Part shown: positions 1-6,480 of the stretch, piece after piece
How the letters are laid out: each line of letters starts with the position of its first letter
How positions within the stretch are numbered: the stretch's first letter is position 1
Source of the DNA: Planctomycetota bacterium
GTDB lineage: Bacteria > Planctomycetota > Phycisphaerae > Sedimentisphaerales > SG8-4
Assembly (NCBI GenBank): GCA_030607345.1
Contig: JAUWKC010000066.1
Location: 1 to 7,898, forward strand
DNA length: 7,898 nt
Reading direction: 5' to 3'
Translations under genes and position numbers: made by a program
Notes under the pieces: model-generated
Database searches by the model: none
What the model was told of the DNA's origin: nothing
What the model saw: only the letters and a program-made list of their open reading frames with translations

Positions 1-2270
1 CCATAAGGTCCCTGCCCGTAAATTATCCCGAAGTTTACGGCCTTGCAATTCGAACGCATCTCGCTCGTCACCTCTTCCAGACGCACGCCGTATATCTGCG
101 ACGCCACGAAGCGATGAATATCCCGGTCCTCGGCAAACGCCGCGTTCAGCGCCTTGTCTTTTGAAAAGTGCGCCAGCAGCCGCAGCTCTATCTGCGAGTA
201 ATCCGCGCTGAGGATGCAGTCACTCTTACTTGCCGGCACGAAGGCCGAGCGAACCTTCCTGCCGATTTCCGTCCGGATGGGGATGTTCTGCAGATTGGGA
301 CCGCTCGAGCTCAGTCGGCCTGTGGCCGTGATGGTCTGGTTGAACGAGGTATGCACCCTGCCCGTTCCCGCATTTATCAGCAAGCCGAGTTTATCCACGT
401 AAGTGTTTCTCAGCTTGCTGAGCATCCGGTATCGAAGTATCAGCTCGATAATCGAATGCTGACCGGCCAGTTGTTCGAGCACTGACGCATCGGTGCTTCG
501 CCCGCCTTTGCCGAGCCGTGTGGATTTCAACCCCAGTCGGTCGAAGAGAACTTCTGAAAGCTGTTTAGGTGAGTCGATGTTGAAGACAACACCCGCCGAG
601 TCGTGGATTCTTTCCGAAACGCCTTGCAGCTCTTCGTTGATTTGGCCCGACATTTTTCTAAGCAGTTTCGTGTCGAGTGACACGCCGTTGTATTCCATAG
701 CTGCCAGCACCGAAACCAGCGGCATCTCGACCTGCTCGAACAGCTCCTTGAGCTGAGGTTCCGCATCGAGCCTTTCCTTCAGGTAACCGTAAAGCTGAAA
801 CGTTATGTCGGCGTCCTCGGCGGCGTACTCACAGGCGGCCAAAGTATCAACCATATCGAAAGTGAGCTGGTTCTTGCCTTTGCCAATAAGCGCCGAGATT
901 GGCACGCACTGATAATTCAAAAAATCCAACGCCATATTATCAAGAGAGTGACTGCTCCGCAGAGGGTCCAGGCAATAAGACGCCACCATAGTGTCAAAAT
1001 CAATACCCTTCAATGCCAGCCCGGCATTCTTGAGAACAAGCAGGTCGTATTTTATATTCTGCCCGACTTTCTTAACCTTTTCGTCCGCCAGTATCGGCGC
1101 GAGTTTCTCACGCACAGTTGCCGCATCCAGATGCCCCGTGCCAAGCGGCGCCTTTACGGGAAGGTAAAACCCCGTCCGCCCCTGCCAGCAAAAGCTCATA
1201 CCGACAAGCTCGGCACGCATAGCATGAATCGATGTAGTCTCCGTATCGATGGCAAACAGCTTCTGCCGCTTAAGCTGGACAAAAAATTTCTCGAATTTCT
1301 CCTGTGTGTCGATGAGCTGGTAATCGTGCTCGACCGTCTTCGCCGACGCCGGCTCGCCGGGCTCCTGCCGAAACTGCGGTTTAGCCGCTATCGTCTGTTG
1401 TGTTTCCGATGGAACCGACAGCCCCAATTGCATGAGCAGACGCCAAAAGCCAAGCTCGGTAAAAACCTCGGCAAGTTCGGCCTCGTTGAATTCTTTTACA
1501 GCCATCGCCTCATAGTCCACCTCCACCGGCACGTCGCAGTCGATAGTTACCAGTTCCTTGCTCAGCGAAAGTATGTCTCTGGATTTGCGAAGATTCTCGC
1601 CGCGCTTGCCCTTTATTTCATCGGCGTGCCTGTACAAATTCTCAATGGTCCCGTATTCCTGTATCCAGCCGATGGCCGTTTTCGGACCCACGTCCGGAAT
1701 GCCCGGAACATTGTCCGTCGCGTCGCCCTGCAGCGCAAGACACTCGACAAATTGCGCCGGCGTAATCCCCAGCTTTTCCTTCAGCGTGTTAATGTCGGTG
1801 CGTGTGTCGGTCTTGATGTCGAAGGCGCTTATGTGTTCCTCAAGCAACTGCAGGATGTCCTTATCTTTTGAGCAGATAAAGACTTCATACCCATCGGCGG
1901 AGGCCTTCTTGGCAAGTGTCCCCATCAGGTCGTCGGCCTCGAAGCCTTCCACCCGAAGAACCGGTATCCGAAGTGCGCCGAGTATCTGTTCGATTCGGTC
2001 AATCTGAACGGGCATATCGTCCGGCATCGGCGGGCGCTGCGCCTTGTATTTCCGATACAATTCGTGCCTGAAAGTCGGCGCCTTGCTGTCCATCGCCACG
2101 ACAAGCATATCGGGCTTGCGACGCCGCATAAGACCCAGCATCGCCATCGTGAATATGTATGTCGCCTTTGTCGGTTCGCCGGTCGGACTGGTCAAACTCC
2201 GAGTCATCCGGGCGAAATATGCGGCGTAAATGTGTGCGTGCCCGTCAATTATGTAAAGGGTCCTGCCCAT
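1..2270 (-). CDS. polA: DNA polymerase I, N-terminal 756 residues (3' end beyond the window)
   Basis: Repair and Okazaki-fragment polymerase that removes RNA primers and fills gaps. The minus-strand frame is open without a stop from the ATG at 2270 to the left edge. All three domains are visible. The 5' nuclease (about 1-290) has D9, E111/D113/D114, D136/D138 and GDATDN (D183, D186). The 3'-5' exonuclease has DTET (D342, E344), NIKYD (D409) and YAAED (Y482, D486), so proofreading looks intact, unlike Taq-type enzymes. The polymerase domain has motif A DYSQIELR (D690) and fingers-helix residues R739, K743, F747 and Y751. Every motif lies about 15 residues earlier than in E. coli PolA, so roughly 150-160 C-terminal residues, including the second catalytic Asp, should lie beyond base 1. 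Phe at 747 (E. coli F762 position) predicts normal discrimination against dideoxynucleotides. The start is chosen because MGRTLYIIDGHA matches the family N-terminus. No clear Shine-Dalgarno sequence precedes it. Confidence 0.97.
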   Translation of the reverse strand, partial: MGRTLYIIDGHAHIYAAYFARMTRSLTSPTGEPTKATYIFTMAMLGLMRRRKPDMLVVAMDSKAPTFRHELYRKYKAQRPPMPDDMPVQIDRIEQILGALRIPVLRVEGFEADDLMGTLAKKASADGYEVFICSKDKDILQLLEEHISAFDIKTDTRTDINTLKEKLGITPAQFVECLALQGDATDNVPGIPDVGPKTAIGWIQEYGTIENLYRHADEIKGKRGENLRKSRDILSLSKELVTIDCDVPVEVDYEAMAVKEFNEAELAEVFTELGFWRLLMQLGLSVPSETQQTIAAKPQFRQEPGEPASAKTVEHDYQLIDTQEKFEKFFVQLKRQKLFAIDTETTSIHAMRAELVGMSFCWQGRTGFYLPVKAPLGTGHLDAATVREKLAPILADEKVKKVGQNIKYDLLVLKNAGLALKGIDFDTMVASYCLDPLRSSHSLDNMALDFLNYQCVPISALIGKGKNQLTFDMVDTLAACEYAAEDADITFQLYGYLKERLDAEPQLKELFEQVEMPLVSVLAAMEYNGVSLDTKLLRKMSGQINEELQGVSERIHDSAGVVFNIDSPKQLSEVLFDRLGLKSTRLGKGGRSTDASVLEQLAGQHSIIELILRYRMLSKLRNTYVDKLGLLINAGTGRVHTSFNQTITATGRLSSSGPNLQNIPIRTEIGRKVRSAFVPASKSDCILSADYSQIELRLLAHFSKDKALNAAFAEDRDIHRFVASQIYGVRLEEVTSEMRSNCKAVNFGIIYGQGPY

Positions 2271-2277
2271 CACCGCC

Positions 2278-2306
2278 ACTCTATTGCTTCAGATTTGTCC
2301 TGTCAA
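2278..2306 (-). promoter_or_regulatory. Candidate sigma-70-type promoter of polA, possibly giving a leaderless mRNA
   Basis: On the minus strand a perfect -35 box TTGACA (2306-2301) is followed by a 17-bp spacer and a -10 box TAGAGT (2283-2278), which matches TATAAT at four of six positions. Only seven bases separate the -10 box from the polA ATG at 2270. Initiation at the usual distance would therefore fall on or next to the A of the start codon. The absence of a recognisable ribosome-binding site before the ATG agrees with this. The -35 match and spacing are seen directly; promoter activity is inferred. Confidence 0.55.
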
Positions 2307-2408
2307 TAGGCCGATGCCCCTTAGCAAGCTGCTCGGCGCTCAGATTGACCCTCCGGCAAAAATATTCACCAGAAAAACGCCGCGCCCTCTGCAATCTTGG
2401 CCCGATTG

Positions 2409-2421
2409 TGGTATCATACCA
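2409..2421 (+). promoter_or_regulatory. Perfect 13-bp palindrome overlapping an extended -10 element (candidate operator)
   Basis: TGGTATCATACCA is a perfect inverted repeat: TGGTAT, a central C, then ATACCA. Its left part also reads as an extended -10 promoter element, TGG followed by TATCAT (2412-2417, five of six matches to TATAAT). The best -35 at 17-bp spacing (CTGCAA, 2389-2394) is poor, which is common for extended -10 promoters. Initiation would fall near 2424 and give a leader of about 64 bases before the gene at 2488. A TGGT...ACCA dyad resembles operators of GntR-family uronate regulators (ExuR/UxuR type), but no regulator gene is in the window, so that link is only a suggestion. 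Confidence 0.4.
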
Positions 2422-2487
2422 TCCGAAGTCCGACAGGCTTAAAACCAATCGACCGCAACTGCAAAATCTTGTTGAAAGGTTTATGTA

Positions 2488-4011
2488 ATGAAATCACTGA
2501 AGCTTTTGGCGGTTTGTTTTGTTCTGCTTATTGCCGCGGCCGCTGACGGACGCGATGTCCATCCCGAGTACCTCAAGGCCGTTACCGATTACGCCGACGC
2601 CCTCATACTGCACGCACGCGATAGCTACGGAGACGTACACTCGCCCGTGTTCGTCGCAGGCGGCATCGACCTGCACACCAATCAATTCGTCCGCGCCAAT
2701 CTCGAAGGACAGGGAATCCGACAAGGCGACCGCGCCTACGGCGCAAACCCACACCACGATTTGAACCTCTACCAGATACTCTACGCCCTTACCGAAATAA
2801 CACACGAAAAAAAATATGCCCGGCAGGCCGACAATGCACTTCAATGGTTCTTCAAAAACTGTCAAAGCCCTGCCACAAATCTGTTCGCCTGGGGCGAGCA
2901 CCTCCACTGGGACGTCGAGGCCGAAACCTGCAAGGGAAGAGACATTCACGAGTTCTACCGCCCCTGGGTCCTCTGGAAACACTCATTTGAAATTGCCCCG
3001 GAGCCCTGCAAAAAGTTCGCAAAAGGCCTTTGGGACCATCAAATCTACAACCACTCCGGAGATTTTAATCGCCATGCAAAATACTCCGAGCACGGACCGG
3101 GCCGACACTGTAACATCTCTCGCCATGCCGGCTTTTGCATCGCCACCTGGGGACACGCTTACCAACGAACCGGCGACCCCATATTCTTAAAAGCAATCGA
3201 GCGGGTCCTCATATTCAAACAAGCCAGCCGACATCCCGTCACCGGCGCCCTGCCAAGCGACCGCGCGGCGCTTTCCGTCAATCAGTGGCTCCACGATATC
3301 ACAGGCGAGGAAATAAACCTCCAGCACGCCCCACGAATCGGCGGACTGCATTCACACGTAGCCGGTACGTTGTCGCTTGCCATCGACCTGCATGAAGCGG
3401 CGCAGTTTGTACCGCCGGAGCTCAAAAAAATGATGCTCGATTTTGCCGCCACAGAAGACGAGCACTTCTTAAAATACCACGAAGGCCTCGGCGAGCATTC
3501 CGAGCATCTCTTCGTCGACCTGGGCGGGGTAAGCACTATGAAACCATTTGCCCTCGGCCGCTCCTTCTGTCCCATCTGGGACTTCGTCTACGGAAAGGCC
3601 ACCGAAGCACAGGTCGCTATGATTTGCTGCGAAAGGTTAAAACAGCTCGACGACGGCCAGGTCCGCAAAGGTTACAAGGGCCTCGTTACCGCCTGCGCAA
3701 ACCGCTATCTAAAGAACGACCCCCCTGCCGAAGCCATTAAAAAGCCCGGCATCATCGACGATGTCATCCTGCTTATGACCGTCGCTTACGAGTTCTCACA
3801 CCATAAGAAATTTCTTGACCGCGCCGATTACTTCACCGACCTCGGTATCCAGAAATTCCTCGACATATCCCCCCTGCCGCGCGCCGCCGCAGGCTTTACC
3901 CACTACGAAGCAATAACCCGCGCCGACACTATGATGATGGCCCTCTTGCAGCTATACCTCACGCAAAACGACCTGAAAATCACCACTCCTCTCATCTACA
4001 CCGACAGGTAA
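2488..4011 (+). CDS. Exported putative (alpha/alpha)6-barrel carbohydrate-active protein, 507 aa
   Basis: Residues 1 to about 20 form a Sec signal peptide (MKSLKLLAVCFVLLIAAAA, cleavage probably just after the Ala run), so the protein acts outside the cytoplasm. The remainder is helix-rich and rich in His, Trp and Tyr. It shows repeated patterns typical of six-hairpin barrels: DRAYGANPHHDLNLYQILYA (81-100), AWGEHLHWD (134-142), HEFYRPWVLW (154-163), DHQIYNHSGDFNRH (183-196), RHAGFCIATWGHAYQRTGDP (212-231) and a C-terminal helix beginning THYEAITRADTM (481-492). Conserved-looking aromatics and His/Asp/Glu are what a glycan-binding groove would carry. Pectate-lyase-like or hydrolase activity is possible, but I cannot assign a CAZy family or catalytic residues. 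The start is supported by GAAAGG (2474-2479), eight bases before the ATG. It is divergent from polA and separated by 351 bp from the next gene, so it is probably transcribed alone. Confidence 0.85.
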   Translation: MKSLKLLAVCFVLLIAAAADGRDVHPEYLKAVTDYADALILHARDSYGDVHSPVFVAGGIDLHTNQFVRANLEGQGIRQGDRAYGANPHHDLNLYQILYALTEITHEKKYARQADNALQWFFKNCQSPATNLFAWGEHLHWDVEAETCKGRDIHEFYRPWVLWKHSFEIAPEPCKKFAKGLWDHQIYNHSGDFNRHAKYSEHGPGRHCNISRHAGFCIATWGHAYQRTGDPIFLKAIERVLIFKQASRHPVTGALPSDRAALSVNQWLHDITGEEINLQHAPRIGGLHSHVAGTLSLAIDLHEAAQFVPPELKKMMLDFAATEDEHFLKYHEGLGEHSEHLFVDLGGVSTMKPFALGRSFCPIWDFVYGKATEAQVAMICCERLKQLDDGQVRKGYKGLVTACANRYLKNDPPAEAIKKPGIIDDVILLMTVAYEFSHHKKFLDRADYFTDLGIQKFLDISPLPRAAAGFTHYEAITRADTMMMALLQLYLTQNDLKITTPLIYTDR

Positions 4012-4033
4012 AAAACCGCCCGACCAAAACCCT

Positions 4034-4068
4034 GTCGTGCCGGAGTGACGACGCGATTTTCTATTTCT
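4034..4068 (+). terminator. Weak candidate terminator after the (alpha/alpha)6-barrel gene
   Basis: GTCGT (4034-4038) pairs with ACGAC (4048-4052) across a nine-base loop, and a T-rich but interrupted stretch follows (4056-4068). An alternative pairing uses CGACAGG (4002-4008) over the stop codon with CCTGTCG (4031-4037), leaving a 22-base loop. The two hairpins share bases and cannot form together. Both stems are short, so termination here is only a possibility. Confidence 0.2.
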
Positions 4069-4269
4069 GACCGCTTCACTCCACAATAAAATGCTCGCCT
4101 CGCCGTTCCCTTCGTCCGGAAATCCAAATACCCCTCACCGCAATCTCATCATTTCTTAACTTGCCACATATTCCACAGAATAACGCCGCAATACTCTTAG
4201 CCCTCGACAGCCTATCGGCTCTGCCTCGAAATTACAACTCTTTTTGTGTATTTTTCCCCACCATCAATC

Positions 4270-4298
4270 TTGACAACCGAAACCATACTGTGTATAGT
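4270..4298 (+). promoter_or_regulatory. Strong sigma-70-type promoter for the sialidase-like/AIM24 gene pair
   Basis: A perfect -35 box TTGACA (4270-4275), a 17-bp spacer and a -10 box TATAGT (4293-4298, five of six) lie upstream of the gene at 4363. The predicted transcription start near 4305 leaves a leader of about 58 bases with no obvious attenuator or riboswitch. This is the closest match to the housekeeping consensus in the window and suggests constitutive, fairly strong expression. Confidence 0.7.
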
Positions 4299-4362
4299 CG
4301 CCCCGTCTGGATGAGCTTGTCAAATTAATTGTTCCAAAAACCTGTTCGGAAAGGACAAAACT

Positions 4363-5499
4363 ATGAAAGCCACAAAAATCCTTTTCTTCGTGCTCCCGGC
4401 AATCGTCACGGCAGGCTGCACCGTCGCCCAGTTGCCGGAGCCCTCCCTCAGGGCCGACCTCATGGCCCAGCCCGGCATCGTAAAGGCGTACTTCCTTTTT
4501 CCTGAGGCCCCCTTCGAGTCCTGTCACGCCTCCACCATAGCCGAGGCAAAAGACTATTTCGTCTCAGCCTTTTTCGGCGGAACCGGTGAAGGCAACAAAG
4601 ACGTCGGCATCTGGCTTTGCCGAATAAAAAAAGGAACCGACAATCGCTCCGTCCCCGTCCAGGTCGCAGACGGCGTTCAATACAGCTCCGCACCTTCAGG
4701 CGATGTAAAACGCTGGCCCTGCTGGAACCCCGTCCTGTATCAGGCCAAAGCCGGCCCGCTGCTGCTGTTCTACAAGGTCGGCCCAAATCCCGATACATGG
4801 TGGGGCATGCTCAAGACAAGTAACGACCAGGGCAAGACCTGGTCCCAGGCGCTGCGCCTGCCCGAAGACATCGCCGGACCCGTAAGGGCAAAGCCCGTGC
4901 TGCTCGATGACGGCACGCTTTTGTGCGGTTCGAGCACCGAAAACAAAGGCTGGCGCGTGCACATGGAATTCACCAAAGACCTCGGCAAAACCTGGAGCAG
5001 AACCGACGCCCTTAACGACGGCAAAGACTTCCCCGCCATTCAGCCGACCATCCTCAGAAATCCAAACGGAATGCTGCAGATTCTCTGCCGTAGCGACAGC
5101 AACCTCCGCCAATCCTGGTCCGCCGACGCCGGAAAGACCTGGACGCCTATGACAAAATCCATCCTCCCCAATCCCAGCGCAGGTATTGACGCGGTAAGAC
5201 TCCGCGATGGGCGACATCTCTTGGTTTACAATCACTCGACGGGTGACACCGGGGGACGCTCCAAAATGAACGTTTCCGTCACCAAAGACGGTGAGCACTG
5301 GAAAGCCGCCCTCAAGCTCGAAGACGGCAAGACAATCGGCGGCAAAAACGCCTACGGCGCCTATCCTGCGGCGATTCTCGGCTCCGACGGCCTCGTCCAT
5401 ATCACTTACACTTGGAAACGCGATTTTATAAATTATGTTGTCATCGACCCGGATAAGCTTATCCTGCGCGATATGCCCGACGGCAATTGGCCCGACTAA
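4363..5499 (+). CDS. Sialidase-like Asp-box (BNR) protein, probable lipoprotein, 378 aa
   Basis: The protein belongs to the bacterial and plant predicted-neuraminidase family with a BNR_2-type six-bladed propeller. Three canonical Asp boxes (S/T-x-D-x-G-x-T-W) lie at 153-160, 204-211 and 253-260, and a degenerate one (TKDGEHW) at 307-313. Family-type segments are SCHASTIAEA (53-62), FFGGTGEGNKDVGIW (70-84), PCWNPVLY (119-126), TWWGMLKTS (145-153), CRSDSNLRQSWS (242-253) and LVHITYTWKRD (344-354). Residues 1-19 form an export signal ending in TAGC. Cys19 would be lipidated, but Thr at -3 is atypical, so plain secretion is possible. Length is usual for the family. Asp boxes are structural and do not prove sialidase activity; relatives act on varied glycans and I could not map the catalytic Arg triad. 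The start is supported by AAGGA (4351-4355), seven bases before the ATG. It is probably co-transcribed with the gene 48 bp downstream. Confidence 0.92.
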   Translation: MKATKILFFVLPAIVTAGCTVAQLPEPSLRADLMAQPGIVKAYFLFPEAPFESCHASTIAEAKDYFVSAFFGGTGEGNKDVGIWLCRIKKGTDNRSVPVQVADGVQYSSAPSGDVKRWPCWNPVLYQAKAGPLLLFYKVGPNPDTWWGMLKTSNDQGKTWSQALRLPEDIAGPVRAKPVLLDDGTLLCGSSTENKGWRVHMEFTKDLGKTWSRTDALNDGKDFPAIQPTILRNPNGMLQILCRSDSNLRQSWSADAGKTWTPMTKSILPNPSAGIDAVRLRDGRHLLVYNHSTGDTGGRSKMNVSVTKDGEHWKAALKLEDGKTIGGKNAYGAYPAAILGSDGLVHITYTWKRDFINYVVIDPDKLILRDMPDGNWPD

Positions 5500-5534
5500 G
5501 GCGACGACAAAAAAACATTTAAGTGGTCTGCAAT

Positions 5535-5540
5535 AAGGAG
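5535..5540 (+). promoter_or_regulatory. Strong ribosome-binding site of the AIM24-like gene
   Basis: AAGGAG lies seven bases before the ATG at 5548, with an AT-rich spacer (ATATATC). It is the best Shine-Dalgarno match in the window. It fixes the start at 5548 over the out-of-frame ATG at 5523, and suggests efficient translation independent of the upstream gene. Confidence 0.8.
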
Positions 5541-5547
5541 ATATATC

Positions 5548-6222
5548 ATGGAGCACGAAGTTTTATATCGCCCGGCTTATGCCCTGCTAAAGATAGAGCT
5601 GGCGCAGGGCGAGTCAGTCTCCGCCGAGGCAGGCGCAATGGTCAGTATGTCCAGCGGCATCGCAATGGAGACCAAGGCAAAAGGATGCGTCTTCAGTGCA
5701 CTCAAAAGAAGCGTATTGGGAGGCGAGAGCTTCTTCATCAACACCTTCAGGGCCGATGAGCCCGGCGAAGTGACCTTTGCCCCCCCGCTGCCGGGCGACA
5801 TATACGCCGCGGAGCTTACCGGCAGCACCTTGTACGCGCAGTCCGGCTCCTACATCGCCTCCTCGCCCGATGTGCAGGTCGATACCAAGTGGGGCGGCGC
5901 AAAAACGTTCTTCTCGAAAGAAGGTCTGTTTCTGCTGAAACTCTCCGGTTCCGGACACGTGTTCCTCTCCAGCTACGGCGCCATTCACCAGGTCGAGCTT
6001 GCCCCGGGCCAGCAGTATATCGTGGATACTGGCCATATGGTCGCCTTCGACGAAAGCGTCCAGTACAATGTCAAGACCGCCGGCGGCATCAAGTCAACTC
6101 TCTTTAGCGGCGAAGGCCTTGTCTGCCGCCTGACCGGACCAGGCCGAATTATGATTCAGTCCAGAAGCACCGACGCCTTCCTCTCTTGGCTGATTCCAAA
6201 ACTACCGAAGAAAAAAAACTAA
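5548..6222 (+). CDS. AIM24 / TIGR00266 family protein, 224 aa
   Basis: The full-length protein matches the TIGR00266 (AIM24, PF01987) family, cytoplasmic double beta-sandwich proteins common in bacteria and archaea. The fungal relative AIM24 affects mitochondrial inner-membrane organisation; the bacterial role is not established. Family signatures in order are AEAGAMVSMSSGIAMETKAKG (26-46), GESFFINTF (59-67), a central SGSYIASSPDVQVDTKWGG (99-117), FLLKLSGSGHVFLSSYG (128-144) and the diagnostic C-terminal GEGLVCRLTGPGRIMIQSRS (188-207). The tail ends in a basic PKLPKKKN. There is no signal peptide or membrane segment, so it differs in location from its exported neighbours. It follows the sialidase-like gene by 48 bp with no terminator between, so it is probably the second gene of a two-gene operon. 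No clear terminator follows it. Confidence 0.95.
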   Translation: MEHEVLYRPAYALLKIELAQGESVSAEAGAMVSMSSGIAMETKAKGCVFSALKRSVLGGESFFINTFRADEPGEVTFAPPLPGDIYAAELTGSTLYAQSGSYIASSPDVQVDTKWGGAKTFFSKEGLFLLKLSGSGHVFLSSYGAIHQVELAPGQQYIVDTGHMVAFDESVQYNVKTAGGIKSTLFSGEGLVCRLTGPGRIMIQSRSTDAFLSWLIPKLPKKKN

Positions 6223-6358
6223 AAAACGACAACCAAACGCTTCACATCGCCTGCGCCGATTGTCTAATCTGTTTCTACGTCAAAAAACCTTCGCCGCAAG
6301 CCCGGCAACTCTTTCGACAATCTCTCTTACCTCCAGCCGCCGCACCCCTCAACCTTCC

Positions 6359-6400
6359 TTCACGAGCCCCGATTCACGAAACACGATTCACGAGATACAA
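6359..6400 (+). repeat. Three tandem copies of a 14-bp repeat
   Basis: TTCACGA begins at 6359, 6373 and 6387, an exact 14-base period. The units read TTCACGAGCCCCGA, TTCACGAAACACGA and TTCACGAGATACAA, so the first seven bases are invariant and the rest drift. The array lies mid-way in the 258-bp gap between the AIM24-like gene and the last gene. Nothing else in the gap is clear: a weak promoter candidate (TTGTAA 6409-6414, 17 bp, TAACGT 6432-6437) lies just downstream. Three copies could be replication slippage or clustered binding sites. Confidence 0.6.
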
Positions 6401-6480
6401 GAAAACACTTGTAATGTTGGCAGTAATTTAATAACGTATGGCCTATTGATTTTGTATTGATGCTGTGAACCGAGGATGAT

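Larger units (their letters stand above)
4012..4362. other. 351-bp intergenic region without a gene
   Basis: I see no credible coding frame or RNA gene here. The left end holds short overlapping inverted repeats around the stop codon of the upstream gene. The middle (about 4070-4240) shows nothing recognisable. There are two T-runs at 4241-4255. The right end holds the promoter at 4270-4298 and a leader of roughly 60 bases ending in the ribosome-binding site AAGGA (4351-4355) of the sialidase-like gene. Confidence 0.7.

Noticed and set aside
948..1871. A 307-codon plus-strand open frame
   Set aside because: It lies entirely antisense to polA, whose protein motifs are unmistakable on the other strand. 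The product is Arg/Leu-rich with no recognisable domain, as expected of a shadow frame in GC-rich coding DNA.
4209..4255. Hairpin AGCC-TATC-GGCT followed by T-runs as a terminator
   Set aside because: The stem is four base pairs and the T-runs begin about 20 bases after it, too weak and too distant for an intrinsic terminator. It also lies just upstream of a promoter for the next gene.
4696..5556. A 286-codon minus-strand open frame opposite the sialidase-like gene
   Set aside because: The plus strand encodes a clear Asp-box protein with a signal sequence, ribosome-binding site and promoter. The antisense frame has no such support and extends across the intergenic gap into the next gene's start.
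6359..6400. Possible CRISPR or integration repeats
   Set aside because: The unit is only 14 bp, directly tandem without unique spacers, with three imperfect copies and no cas or integrase gene nearby.
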